From Actinoallomurus purpureus (lineage in GTDB: Bacteria; Actinomycetota; Actinomycetes; Streptosporangiales; Streptosporangiaceae), in the NCBI RefSeq assembly GCF_024055795.1, contig NZ_JAMXMY010000003.1:124001-188000 (forward strand): DNA of 64,000 nt. Direction: 5' to 3'. Made by a program: the position numbers and the translations under genes. This document shows, one piece after another, positions 41,543 through 50,880 of the stretch (its first letter is position 1; each line of letters starts with the position of its first letter). The notes below the pieces were generated by a model, which ran no database searches, was not told the origin of the DNA, and saw only the letters and a program-made list of their open reading frames with translations.

Positions 41543-42469
41543 GTGGAACTACGGCATCTCGAGTACTTCGTGGCGGTGGCCGAGGAAGCACACTTCACCC
41601 GCGCCGCGGAACGCCTGCACCTGGCACAGTCCGGCCTGTCCGCGTCGATCCGCGCGCTGGAACGCGAGCTCGGCGCGCCGCTCTTCGTCCGCAGTACCCG
41701 GCGGGTCGAGCTGACCGAGGCGGGCCGGGCCCTGCTGGCCGAGGCGCGGCGCACCCTCGCGAGCGTCGCGGCGGCTCGCAACGCCGTTGCCGCCGTGCAG
41801 GGCCTCCTGCGCGGCACCCTGTGCATCGGCACTGAACAGTGTCTGGGGGTCGTCGACATCCCGGCGGTGCTCTCTCGCTTCCGGGCCGTCCACCCCGGCG
41901 TGGAGATCCGGCTGCGCCAGGCCGGCTCCTCGCACCTCGTCGAAGAGGTCCGCGCCGCGCGCCTGGACCTGGCCTTCGTGGCGATCTCGGGAGACCCGCC
42001 GGCCGGTGTCACCCTGACGTCGCTGACGACGGAGCCCATGATGCTCGTCTGCCATCCGGACCACCGGCTCACGGCGAACGAGGCGGTCGACTGGTCGCAG
42101 CTGGAGGACGAGGTCTTCGTCGACTTCCACGCCGACTGGGGAGCGCGCCAGATCACCGACCGGGCGTTCGCGGCGGCCGGGCTGCGCCGGCGCGTCGCCC
42201 TGGAGGTCAACGACGTGCACAGTCTCCTCGACTTCGTGCAGCACGATCTCGGCGTGGCCCTGGTGCCCCGGCCGATCGCGTACAAGAGGAAGAAGAACGT
42301 CCGCGTCCTGCCCCTGCGCGCGACACCCCCGTCCTGGCGGGTGTCGGTGGCGGTCCCCACGGACGGCCCGACGAACAACCCGGCCTCCCAGGCGCTCCTC
42401 GGCATCGTCGGCGACTCCCTGCCCCTCCCCGTCATGACGGCCCCGGCCCCCGTACCGGCCGCCACGTGA
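41543..42469 (+). CDS. LysR-family transcriptional regulator
   Basis: 308 aa. N-terminal winged helix-turn-helix MELRHLEYFVAVAEEAHFTRAAERLHLAQSGLSASIRALERELG and a periplasmic-binding-type effector domain (GTLCIGTEQCLGVVDIPAVLSRFRAVHPGVEIRL). Starts at GTG. Divergent from the two aldo/keto reductases, the usual target arrangement. The last residues are Pro/Ala-rich. Confidence 0.92.
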   Translation: MELRHLEYFVAVAEEAHFTRAAERLHLAQSGLSASIRALERELGAPLFVRSTRRVELTEAGRALLAEARRTLASVAAARNAVAAVQGLLRGTLCIGTEQCLGVVDIPAVLSRFRAVHPGVEIRLRQAGSSHLVEEVRAARLDLAFVAISGDPPAGVTLTSLTTEPMMLVCHPDHRLTANEAVDWSQLEDEVFVDFHADWGARQITDRAFAAAGLRRRVALEVNDVHSLLDFVQHDLGVALVPRPIAYKRKKNVRVLPLRATPPSWRVSVAVPTDGPTNNPASQALLGIVGDSLPLPVMTAPAPVPAAT

Positions 42470-42533
42470 TCCGGACCGTACGGTTCCGCGGTCGTCGGCC
42501 GGGGTGGTCCGGCAGGTACGCAAGAATTCGGTC

Positions 42534-43040
42534 ATGACCATTGAACGGATCGGCCCGCCCCTTATCGGGGGAGAACGCGAGATGCTGCGCGCCTTCCTCG
42601 ACTACCACCGCGCGACGCTCGCGATGAAGTGTGAGGGCCTGTCCGACGAGGAGCTGCGCCGCGCGTCGATGCCGCCGTCGACGCTTTCCCTGCTCGGCCT
42701 CGTCCGGCACATGGCCGAGGTCGAGCGGACCTGGTTCCGTATCGTGATCAACGGGGAGGACATCCCGCTCGTCTGGTCGGACGAGCGCGACTACCAGGTG
42801 GCGTACGACGCGAGCGCGGCGACGCGGTCGGAGGCCTTCGACGCCTGGCAGACGGAGGTCGAGCACTCCCGCCGGATCGAGGAGTCGGCGGAGTCGCTGG
42901 ACGTCACGGGCCATCAGCCGAAATGGGAAGAGGACGTGTCGCTCCGCCTGGTGATGCTCCACATGATCCATGAGTACGCCCGGCACAACGGCCACGCCGA
43001 CTTCCTCCGCGAGGCCATCGACGGCACCGTCGGCGCCTGA
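42534..43040 (+). CDS. DinB-family (DUF664) putative thiol-dependent metalloenzyme
   Basis: 168 aa four-helix-bundle protein. Candidate metal histidines: RHMAEVERTWF and the pair in HMIHEYARHNGHADFLREAIDG. The actinobacterial DUF664 subgroup includes mycothiol-dependent enzymes. ATG 42534 starts MTIERIGPP; the frame upstream is not protein-like. Ends 110 bp before the convergent helicase gene. Confidence 0.85.
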   Translation: MTIERIGPPLIGGEREMLRAFLDYHRATLAMKCEGLSDEELRRASMPPSTLSLLGLVRHMAEVERTWFRIVINGEDIPLVWSDERDYQVAYDASAATRSEAFDAWQTEVEHSRRIEESAESLDVTGHQPKWEEDVSLRLVMLHMIHEYARHNGHADFLREAIDGTVGA

Positions 43041-43149
43041 GCAGACCGGTCGAACCCCAGATGGGGACGTCGAATTCCACGCCCCGTCTCCTGTTCTCGC
43101 TGCCGGATGCGCTTTTCTGACGATGACCTCAACTACGGCGCGGTGACGT

Positions 43150-46100
43150 TCACCCAGCGGTGCCACTGCTCGACGGCCAAGAGTGGCGCGGAAGTTCGGT
43201 CGCCAGCGTGTCGAAGTAGCGTTTCTGGCTCCACACTTCATGGTTGCCGATAACGAACAGCCGGCGCTTCGCACGGCTGACCGCAACGTTCAGCAGGTTA
43301 GACGTTTCGGAGGCCCAGTCCCGCGCACCTTTATGGTGCTGAGGATGCGTGCCGAGGACGAGGATGACGACGTCGGCTTCCTTGCCCTGCATGGTATGGA
43401 CAGTCCCGATGTTGGCGTTGATGAACTCCGAGACCTGCTTCTCGTATCCCTTCACGCCCGGAAGTGGTGAGGCTGCCCAGTCGAGAGCTTGGACGGCGGC
43501 CTTGCATCCCTTCACCACGTCCCGGAAGGGGCTCAGCACCCGGATCCGATCGAGACCGACACCGCACCGGCGGTGCAGTTTTTCCAGCATCTGCGTGAGC
43601 GCGGTTCCCTCGGCGGGCACCCACTTGCCCTCCGTATCAGCGCTCACCACATCGACCCAGCTGCTCCGCGAGTACGTCCGCTTCTCGTCCGGGAACTGTT
43701 TTTCCGCGGTCCCGTACACCATCAGATGGTCGTAGGCGATGGCATTGCTGATCTCGAACATCGGGCGTTCGCACCGGCGGTGCACCCGCAGCGGGGCGCC
43801 CACCCACACCGTCTCCAGCTCCCCGTCCTTTCGACGCCGCGCCACGGACGTTCCCATGCGGTTGACCCGGTCGGCGACGCTCTGGGCGGATACACGGGAC
43901 GGTAGCCATTCCGGCCCGACGCCGTAGCACTGCCGCAGCAGCTCCTGCACGGCCTCCGGCAAGGGGACGACGGGTTCGAGCTGGAGTGGGTCACCGACGA
44001 GCACGGCCCGCCGGGCACGCCACAGCGCCCCGACCGCCGCCTGCGGGGCGGCCTGTCCCGCCTCGTCCACGAGTACCCATCCCAGGGATTCCCGCCCCAG
44101 TGCGCTGAACAGCCGTCCGCACGAGGCGAACGTCGTCGAGACGACGGGCACCAGGAGGAACAGGGTCTGCCAGGCGGCGAGCTCGGCGTCGGGCGGGGGA
44201 GCGCCCCTTTCGCCGCTGAGCTTCTTGGCGAGCTGTAGCAGATTGATGCGGATGGTCCTGGCCGCGTCCGTGACGAATGCCCGGTGCAGGTCGAGGGCGG
44301 CAAGGAACAGACGGGTTCGAGCCCGTAGCCACTCGTCGTCCGACCAGGGAGCCGACAGCTCCCGCTGCTCGTCATCACGTTCGTCCCAGTCGCCGGGGAA
44401 GGAGTCGCCCCATGCTGCGCGGGCGCGTTCGATCCGGCGCTCGTCCGCGGCCCGCCGGGCCGCGATGGCTTTGGCCGCCTCGGCCACCTGATCGGCGGCT
44501 CGCCGGGCTGCTCTCTCGTGTTGGATCGCGGCGTCCGCGCGCGCCCGGGCGTCGGCCAGAATCGTAAGCTGCGCGGAGAGCCGCGCCTGTAGCCTTCCGT
44601 CGCGCTCTCGCCATGCCTGAATCGTTCTGCCGGCGCCCAGCAGCGATCCGAGACCACGTGGCCGAGTGGCGGCGTGCTGGTCGAGTTCGATGTAGATCGC
44701 CTGTACTGCGTGCTCCGCGGACCGGGCCTCTTGGTCGGCGTATTCTCGGCGCCGGCAGATCTCCGCCCAGTCCCGTTCGGTGTCGGCCGCCCGGAGCTTC
44801 GCCTCCCGCTCGTCGGCCACGGACGTACGGTGACGCAGCGCGTCTTCGGCCGCGCCACGTTCGTTGCGCATCCGCGTCACATCGTCCAACGCCTTCCGGA
44901 AACGGGCGACCGCGTCCGGCCAGCCCGTCGGCGTCGGCGGTGTGTCGTCCGGCAGCGAGGCGGGACGGGTCGTCCCTTCCGGAAAGCGCTCCTTCGCCGG
45001 CGGATCATAGAGCACCGGGTCGGCTTCCAACTGTTGCAGCAACTCCTGCATTCCGACGGCCCTGTTGCCGCCCCACCAGAATCGGTCCAGGAACAATCGC
45101 CGTTTCTCGCGGTTGCCAAGCGGTACTGCCACCGTTCCCCACGCGGGGGCTCCGAGCAGCGAGGTGGCCTGCTCCAGGAAGTACGAGGTCTCGCCCTGCC
45201 ATTCGTCGCCGATCGCGCCGAGCGCGGGAAGCTCAGCGGTGATGTTCTCGACCGCGCCATTGTTGGACGCGGCGACGACGACCTCGAAACCGGTCAGGCT
45301 CGGATCCAGTGCCCGTACGCTGCGGCTCATGCCATCGTCCGTCGTCCATGAGAAGCGACTCTTGAACGCCTGGTCGGGCGTGGCGAATTTGGACAGGCGT
45401 ACGGCCCGTTCCACCACGATCGCGGCGATCAGGTCGCGCAGCAGAGTGGACTTGCCGGTGCCCGGCGGGCCGTTCACGGAGAACAGCCCGGCACCGTGCA
45501 TGAGTTCGGCGACGATGCCGTTCACCGCGAACTGCTGGCTCAGGGCAAGGGGCTTGTCGGTGTCCGCAGGCCAGCGGCCGAGCGTGAACGCTGCGGGGCT
45601 CACGCCGTCGATCACCACGTCCCGTCTCTCGCGCACGTCGATGCGGTCACCGGCGGGTACGGCGGAGGGCGCGGTGAGGTAACGCGTCAGGGCGGCGCCG
45701 TACCCGCCGGAGGCCGCAGCCGCGACGCGTTCCAGGTCTTCGGGGAGCAGGCTGTTCAGGAACGGAGGCTCGGGATCCGGCAGCGAACCGTCCTTCTTCC
45801 TCGAGACCGGTCGGCTGTGGATCAGGAACCGCCGGTGGTCGACGAGATGCGATACGCCGCAGACGTCGGCTACGTGTGCTGCAAAGGCCACGACGTCCGG
45901 GAGGAGTAGCGGCCGTCCCGGGCCGCCGCCATGCTCCTTCTCATCTTCCTGAGGCTTGGTCTCCCGCGTCTCGCCGTTTTCGTCGGGCGCCTCGTCCTTC
46001 CCGGCGAGACGTTTGCCGAGCCGGTCCATCACAGGTTTGGCCACCCCGGAGAGCAGGCCGACCCCTACGGCGCCGATCATCCCGCTCAGCGAGGCGATCA

Positions 46101-46716
46101 GCGCGCTCACCGCGTTCTCGGCGGCCGACCCGAGGATTTCGCCGATCGGCTTGCGCCAGCCTTCCGGCGACGCCGAATCCGTGCCCGGATCATAGGAGAA
46201 GTAGTGATGCGTGAGGCGGAGGACGGCCATCGCGCACTCGGCCGAGATGGTGTCGAATCCATCGAGCCAGCCGCTGTCTCCAGGCCCAGGATCGAGGATC
46301 CGGCCGGTGGCCCACGCACAGGAGGAGAACACCGCGGTGTCCTCGAGAAGGATGCCCCGCTCATCCACGGTGAACGCGAAGACGGCTGTCTCTCCGGCCT
46401 TCCGCCTCCCGGCGTAGTCCTCTTCCTGCTGGAAGCCGAACCGGTCTGCCAGTGACGTGCGGACTGTGTCAAGCGAGAACACGCCGCCGTAGACGGTGTG
46501 CCGCCACGACGCGCCGTACCGGCCGCCCCTGGGACGTTCCTCGGACAGCAGGTGACCGGGCTGCCAGGGCAGCGCGGGTAAAGGTCCTCCATCCCGTATG
46601 GCCACTGGCTGGACCCATTCGGTGCCGGCCTTGCGCTCGCTTATCTTTGTCGGCTTGGCGAGCGTCGGTGGTGCGAAAAGCTCGATGGCCCGCCAGTACT
46701 CCAGTAGGTCCGCCAT
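43150..46716 (-). CDS. large SF1 (Upf1/DNA2-like) helicase, possibly of a defence system
   Basis: About 1188 aa. A 400-residue N-terminal region (MADLLEYWRAIELFAPPTLAKP...) contains a hydrophobic glycine-rich segment (SALIASLSGMIGAVGVGLLSG). Then come Walker A SVNGPPGTGKSTLLRDLI, an Arg/Ala/Glu-rich coiled insertion of about 250 residues, Walker B-like WVLVDEAGQAAPQAAVGALWRARRAVLVGDPLQLEP, and SF1 motifs IV-VI (TVHTMQGKEADVVILVLG and SNLLNVAVSRAKRRLFVIG). The start is unsure: ATG 46716, TTG 46737 after AGGGGG, or GTG 46779. No partner gene is intact next to it. Upf1-like helicases with long insertions occur in several anti-phage systems, and a PLD fragment lies 2 kb away; membership is inference. 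Confidence 0.82.
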   Translation of the reverse strand: MADLLEYWRAIELFAPPTLAKPTKISERKAGTEWVQPVAIRDGGPLPALPWQPGHLLSEERPRGGRYGASWRHTVYGGVFSLDTVRTSLADRFGFQQEEDYAGRRKAGETAVFAFTVDERGILLEDTAVFSSCAWATGRILDPGPGDSGWLDGFDTISAECAMAVLRLTHHYFSYDPGTDSASPEGWRKPIGEILGSAAENAVSALIASLSGMIGAVGVGLLSGVAKPVMDRLGKRLAGKDEAPDENGETRETKPQEDEKEHGGGPGRPLLLPDVVAFAAHVADVCGVSHLVDHRRFLIHSRPVSRKKDGSLPDPEPPFLNSLLPEDLERVAAAASGGYGAALTRYLTAPSAVPAGDRIDVRERRDVVIDGVSPAAFTLGRWPADTDKPLALSQQFAVNGIVAELMHGAGLFSVNGPPGTGKSTLLRDLIAAIVVERAVRLSKFATPDQAFKSRFSWTTDDGMSRSVRALDPSLTGFEVVVAASNNGAVENITAELPALGAIGDEWQGETSYFLEQATSLLGAPAWGTVAVPLGNREKRRLFLDRFWWGGNRAVGMQELLQQLEADPVLYDPPAKERFPEGTTRPASLPDDTPPTPTGWPDAVARFRKALDDVTRMRNERGAAEDALRHRTSVADEREAKLRAADTERDWAEICRRREYADQEARSAEHAVQAIYIELDQHAATRPRGLGSLLGAGRTIQAWRERDGRLQARLSAQLTILADARARADAAIQHERAARRAADQVAEAAKAIAARRAADERRIERARAAWGDSFPGDWDERDDEQRELSAPWSDDEWLRARTRLFLAALDLHRAFVTDAARTIRINLLQLAKKLSGERGAPPPDAELAAWQTLFLLVPVVSTTFASCGRLFSALGRESLGWVLVDEAGQAAPQAAVGALWRARRAVLVGDPLQLEPVVPLPEAVQELLRQCYGVGPEWLPSRVSAQSVADRVNRMGTSVARRRKDGELETVWVGAPLRVHRRCERPMFEISNAIAYDHLMVYGTAEKQFPDEKRTYSRSSWVDVVSADTEGKWVPAEGTALTQMLEKLHRRCGVGLDRIRVLSPFRDVVKGCKAAVQALDWAASPLPGVKGYEKQVSEFINANIGTVHTMQGKEADVVILVLGTHPQHHKGARDWASETSNLLNVAVSRAKRRLFVIGNHEVWSQKRYFDTLATELPRHSWPSSSGTAG

Positions 46717-47049
46717 GCGCCGCTGCTCGCGCCCCAACCCGTCCCCCTCGCGTCGGCCGGCGATCGGCAGGGCCTTCACGATACGGGGGACAGCTCCCGG
46801 TTGGTGCCTGATTTTCGCCCCGCTGCGCGGCGCGGGCGCTGCCGTACGCAGCCGCCGATGGCGGAGCCGCTTGTTATGCCTGGTTCTGCATCGGACGGTT
46901 CGTCATCGGCGGCACGCATGCGGATCACGGCCACCTGCCGTGCGTTCCTCTCTCACGGCGCGTCGCGCGAGAATCTCGGCGGAGCCGGCGACAGGGGGAC
47001 GCTCCGGCATCGCGATCGTCGCCGGGGTCTCGCCGTCGGGCATGGATGG

Positions 47050-47169
47050 TCAGACGACGGTACTCGCGGCGTCGGCGCGCCGTGCGTCCGTCGCGACCGC
47101 CACCTCGACGCAGGCTCCGTTGGGCTCGCTGCGACTCGACTTGCGCCAGTCGGTGTTTTCAGTGGTCAT
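47050..47169 (-). CDS. short DUF397 protein, probably truncated
   Basis: 39 codons (MTTENTDWRKSSRSEPNGAC then VEVAVATDARRADAASTVV). The W-RKSS-S---G-CVEVA pattern is the start of DUF397. Most members run about 20 residues further with an RDSK-PDG---F---W motif, and a decayed PDGE appears in frame after the stop, so this looks shortened. The ATG overlaps the DUF5753 gene by 11 bases, the usual arrangement of the pair. Confidence 0.65.
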   Translation of the reverse strand: MTTENTDWRKSSRSEPNGACVEVAVATDARRADAASTVV

Positions 47170-47865
47170 GGAGGAGATCCTGTCCTGAGAGGGGAGCGTC
47201 GGCCAGCTCGGTCAGCAGCGCGACGCTGTCCTCGGGCGACAGACACGCCTGCCGGAGATGGTCATACCGTCGTGTATACCGCAGCACCTCGCTCGGCTCG
47301 GTGTGAACGAGATCGGTGGTGACGGTGTCGACGACCGCCATCGGCAGGTCCTCGGCGTCCGCGAACGTGTAGAGGAAGAACGGCGACTTCGGAAGCAGAC
47401 CGCCGCTGATGCGCGCGTCGATCGGCAGGAGCCGGATGGTGATGTTCGGCTCCGCCCGTGCGGTGTCGGCCAGGTGCCGGAGCTGGGCGATCAGCACGTC
47501 CGGCGGCACGCCGATCCGGCGGATGACGATCTCATCGAGGATGATCTCGTACGCTGGTCCGCCCGGTCGCAGTATCTGGCGCCGGCGCTGGAGGCGGGCC
47601 TCGGCCATGCGTTCGGGGACGTAGTCGATCGTCCCTTCGGCGCGGGTGAGCTGCACCAGCGACCACGTGAACTCGGGTGTCTGCAAGATGCCGGGCATCG
47701 CCGTCTGGTGGTATTCGCGGATCGTCTTGGCGCCGGACTCGATGTCGGCGTAGAGGCGCTGGCGGGCGCCCATGGCGTCGCCGAAGGAGTCCCACCAGCC
47801 CTTCTCGGCGGCGTCGCGGGCGATGCGGATGACCTCCTGCCACTTGTCCGGTGACACCCCGGATG
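47159..47865 (-). pseudogene. XRE-DUF5753 regulator lacking its HTH domain
   Basis: The C-terminal DUF5753 domain is intact from about DKWQEVIRIARDAAEKGWWDSFGD through IREYHQTAMPGILQTPEFTWSLV, ILDEIVIRRIGVPPDVLIAQL and LLPKSPFFLYTFADAEDLPMAVVDT to LLHDH at 47159. The N-terminal XRE helix-turn-helix is missing: upstream codons on this strand are the antisense of the HNH fragment. The frame happens to stay open to 48127, but that part is not protein-like. Confidence 0.8.
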
Positions 47866-47904
47866 GCCGACCCGGCGAAACCTCGATCGCCGATGACGGC
47901 GAAC

Positions 47905-48650
47905 GCATCGATCCTCGGACGCGGATGCCGCGTGTGGTGGCCGCTGACGCGATGGCCCGCGCCGTCGGAGGTCGGATCGGCACCGTGCACCTGACCGTTC
48001 CGCTGCTCACGCTGCTCGGGCTGTCCGCCGAGCCGGGCGATGTGGCCGGGTACGGTCCGCTCACCGCGGAGATCGCCCGCCAGATGGCCGGTGCCGCGTC
48101 CGATCCCAAGACGCGCTGGTGCGTCACTGTTACCGGCTCTGACGGCGAACCTCTCCACCACGGGCATCTCGGCTATCGGCCTCCTGCGGAGATGGCCCAT
48201 GTCATCCGGATTCTGCAGCCGACCTGTGTGCTCCCGGGCTGCGGTCGTCCGGCCTCCGCATGCGATCTCGATCACCGCGTCCCGTACGACCGGGGCGGCG
48301 CGACCTGCCCGTGCAACATGAGCCCGCTGTGCCGCCGGCATCACCGGACGAAGCAGGCCGATGGCTGGCGGTTCACCGAGCATGACGGCTGGCTCCGCTG
48401 GACCACGCCCGCGGGTAAGGCATACGACATGTCGCCGAATCTCTTGACCACCGATGCGCGCTTTCTGGTCGTCGCGGAGCATCGACCGAACGGTCCACCG
48501 GCCACGCGTGTCGGCGTTGCGCGTTCGCTCGTCGAGGACCGCTGGCGGAAACGCATCCCGGGCCCGCCACCTCTTCACCGGCCGAGAGCGGGCGGCGGCG
48601 GTTGCGCCGTGTCGGCCGAGAGTTCACCGTCCGCCGCGGCCGATTCATAG
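47905..48650 (+). pseudogene. 13E12/DUF222-type HNH endonuclease, N-terminal half missing
   Basis: Only the C-terminal part remains: GGRIGTVHLTVPLLTLLGLS, GYGPLTAEIARQMAG, the zinc/HNH core CVLPGCGRPASACDLDHRVPYDRGG and NMSPLCRRHHRTKQADGW. The helical DUF222 N-terminal domain (about 200 residues) is absent; the left neighbour is the truncated XRE gene pointing away. The HNH residues (DH, N, H) are intact, but a stable product is doubtful. Confidence 0.8.
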
Positions 48651-48682
48651 CGAGCAGTGCTGGATCGGTGCCACGCAAGGGC

Positions 48683-49060
48683 GCCGTTGCCGTGGTCATC
48701 GAAGAGTTGGTCGCCGCGGTGCTCCGTGGTGTCTCGATCGACATGATCCTGGAGACGACGGTGAGGGAAGGCGGAGCACTTGCCGGGAATATCGGCGGAG
48801 TTGCCGTTTTCCGGAGGCTGGAGGACCTGGCGCGATTCTGGCGCTGGCCGTCGCGGAACCGCCCGGTCGTAGGCCGTTCACGCGCAGCCTCCACGCCAAG
48901 CTCATCGCGGCAGATGAGCCTGTGGCGCTACTGGGCAGCGCCAACCTGACCGACCGGGCGCTCGCGCACAACATTGAGGTAGGGGTAGTGCTCCGGGAAA
49001 GCGACGCTGTACGGAACATCGTCCGCCACTTCCGTGGACTCATGGCACCACCCGACGGGC
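48683..49060 (+). pseudogene. drmC: DrmC-like (DISARM) phospholipase D nuclease remnant, frameshifted
   Basis: Frame A (from about 48683) reads AVVIEELVAAVLRGVSIDMILETT then FRRLEDLARFWRWPSRNRPVVG. At about 48870 the reading shifts to frame B: RRPFTRSLHAKLIAADEPVA, then LLGSANLTDRALAHNIEVGVVLRES and VRNIVRHFRGLMAP. The PLD signature HAKLIAAD (HxK-x4-D) and GSANLT are intact in B. This order and wording fits the C-terminal half of DrmC. The N-terminal half is gone. A one-base change breaks the frame, so the gene is dead. Confidence 0.7.
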
Positions 49061-49187
49061 AACTGGAGCCGATCCTAATCAACGGATCGGCGGCCGGCTC
49101 GACCTCCGGACTTGCCGTATCACTCGGGCACGTCCTGCCATCGGCCACCACGGATTGGACCGGCCGGGAGGGCGGTGGGCCGGGCCT

Positions 49188-50105
49188 TCAGGCGCTGGCC
49201 GCCGTGGCCGGTTCGGGGAAGGTGACGCCGGTGAGTTCCTCGGAGACGGTCCACAGGCGCCGGGCGGTGGCAGGGTCGCTGGCCGCCGCCGAGCGGCCGA
49301 CCAGGGTCGGGGCGCCGCGCATCTCGGCCAAGCCGTCGGGACCGACGTAGCTCGCGCCGGGCAGGTCCTGGACTGCGGCGTACAGGGTGGGGAGCGCACC
49401 GGCCCGGTTGTCCTGGGCTATGAACCTGTTGCCCATCCGCGCGAGGGTACGCCGGATGACGTTGGTGTCGTGTCCCTGGAGGTTGGTGGCGGCCCAGCCT
49501 GGATGCGCGGCCATGGCGCGTACGGGTGAGCCCGCTTCGGTGAGCCGCCGCTGGAGTTCCAGCGTGAACAGCAGGTTGGCCAGCTTGGACTGGCTGTAGG
49601 CCTTCATGGGAGCGTACTCGCCGGTCAGGTCGAGGTCGTCGAAGTGGATGTAGGGGCTGCCCGGCATCTTGTGCGCGCCGGACGACACGGTCACCACACG
49701 GTCGGTGATGTGCGGCAGCAGCAGGTTGGTCAGGGCGAAGTGGCCCAGGTGATTGGTGCCGAACTGCATCTCGAAGCCGTCCTTCGTCGCGGCCTGCGGG
49801 ATGTTCATGACGCCGGCGTTGTTGACGAGCAGGTGCAGATCGCCGTGCCAGCCGGCGGCGAACTCGCGGACGGAGGCGAGGTCGGCCAGGTCGAGCCGGC
49901 GTACCTCCACGCTCCCCCGCACGGTCGCGGCGGCGGCCTCGCCGCGCTTGGGATCCCGTACGGCGAGCACCACATGGGCGCCCGCTCCGGCCAGCGCCTC
50001 GACGGTGGCGATGCCGAGCCCGCTGTTGGCGCCGGTCACGACGGCGGTGCGGCCTGTCTGGTCGGGTATGTCGGTGACGTTCCACTTGCTGGATGCAGTA
50101 GCCAT
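49188..50105 (-). CDS. SDR-family oxidoreductase (retinol dehydrogenase-like)
   Basis: 305 aa: VVTGANSGLGIATVEALAGAGAHVVLAVRD cofactor loop with Arg favouring NADP, LLVNNAGVM, catalytic Ser in TVSSGAH and YSQSKLAN (YxxxK). C-terminus PGASYVGPDGLAEMRGAPTLVGRSAAASDPATARRLWTVSEELTG is typical of this group. ATG 50105 follows the promoter found in the divergent region; the much longer open frame to 50759 is a shadow across the TetR gene. Divergent from and probably repressed by the TetR protein. Confidence 0.9.
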   Translation of the reverse strand: MATASSKWNVTDIPDQTGRTAVVTGANSGLGIATVEALAGAGAHVVLAVRDPKRGEAAAATVRGSVEVRRLDLADLASVREFAAGWHGDLHLLVNNAGVMNIPQAATKDGFEMQFGTNHLGHFALTNLLLPHITDRVVTVSSGAHKMPGSPYIHFDDLDLTGEYAPMKAYSQSKLANLLFTLELQRRLTEAGSPVRAMAAHPGWAATNLQGHDTNVIRRTLARMGNRFIAQDNRAGALPTLYAAVQDLPGASYVGPDGLAEMRGAPTLVGRSAAASDPATARRLWTVSEELTGVTFPEPATAASA

Positions 50106-50186
50106 GAGCGCAATGTAGGCGATGTCAACAATGCTGTCAACGACAACAATGTAGGCAGTGATCACTTCTCCGATACACTGACGGCC
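50106..50186. promoter_or_regulatory. divergent promoter/operator between SDR and TetR genes
   Basis: For the SDR gene a near-consensus promoter reads TTGACA (50135-50140) and TACATT (50112-50117) on the minus strand with a 17-bp spacer. The same region has nested direct repeats: CAATGTAGGC at 50111 and 50147, and GTCAAC at 50124 and 50136. Their overlap with the -35 and -10 elements suggests a TetR operator. Confidence 0.65.
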
Positions 50187-50786
50187 ATGCAGACCCGCCC
50201 TCGTCGTTACCACCACGGAGACCTCCGTGCCGCGCTGCTGACTCGCGCCGAGGAGACGCTCAGGGAGAAGGGGCCGGCCGCCCTGTCGCTGCGCGAGCTC
50301 GCCCGTGACCTGGGCGTCAGCCACGCCGCGCCGAGCCGCCACTTCAAGGACAAGCAGGACCTGCTGGACGCGCTGGCGCTGAACGGCTTCGAGCGGCTGG
50401 GCGAGATCATCGCGGCGTCCCAGGAAGGGGCCGGCGAGTCGTTCGCCGAACGGCTGGACGCCATGGTCCGCGCCTATGTGGGATTCGCCACGGCCAACGC
50501 CGCGCTGCTCGACCTGATGTACTCGATCAAGCACGACCCGGAGGCGTCGGAGGCACTGAGCGTGGCCGCCCAGCGCTGGGCCGAGGAGATCGTCGAACTG
50601 ATCGGCGATGGCCAGAGCCGGGGCGAGGTCCGGGAGGGACCGGTGGAGCGCGTCGGTGTGCCGGTCTTCGCGACCCTGCACGGTTACGCCGGCCTGGCGG
50701 TGAGCGGCATGCTGCCACCGGAGACGACCGAGCACGGACTGGACGACGTGATCGCACACACCTTGCGGGGATGCGCGCCGGACTAG
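50187..50786 (+). CDS. TetR-family regulator
   Basis: 199 aa. HTH region HHGDLRAALLTRAEETLREKGPAALSLRELARDLGVSHAAPSRHFKDKQDLLDALAL, then a helical effector domain with LDLMYSIKHDPEASEALSVAA and a WHG-like LHGYAGLAVSGML. ATG at 50187. It probably autoregulates and represses the divergent SDR gene through the repeats between them. Confidence 0.92.
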   Translation: MQTRPRRYHHGDLRAALLTRAEETLREKGPAALSLRELARDLGVSHAAPSRHFKDKQDLLDALALNGFERLGEIIAASQEGAGESFAERLDAMVRAYVGFATANAALLDLMYSIKHDPEASEALSVAAQRWAEEIVELIGDGQSRGEVREGPVERVGVPVFATLHGYAGLAVSGMLPPETTEHGLDDVIAHTLRGCAPD

Positions 50787-50880
50787 GGCCGGCGAACTCC
50801 GGGAGTCGGGGCGCGGCCCCGACCCGTGTACGCAGGCGAAGCGGCATGAGCGTCGGGGCCTTCGCCCTCGGCGCGATGTC

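Noticed and set aside
47866-48127. N-terminal part of the XRE-DUF5753 protein
   Set aside because: The open frame is antisense to the HNH fragment and shows no helix-turn-helix.
43150-49060. Intact Mokosh or DISARM system
   Set aside because: Only the helicase is intact; the PLD gene is truncated and frameshifted, and other DISARM genes are absent.
50106-50759. N-terminal extension of the SDR protein at 49188-50105
   Set aside because: It overlaps the divergent TetR gene and the promoter; the real start at 50105 matches the family.
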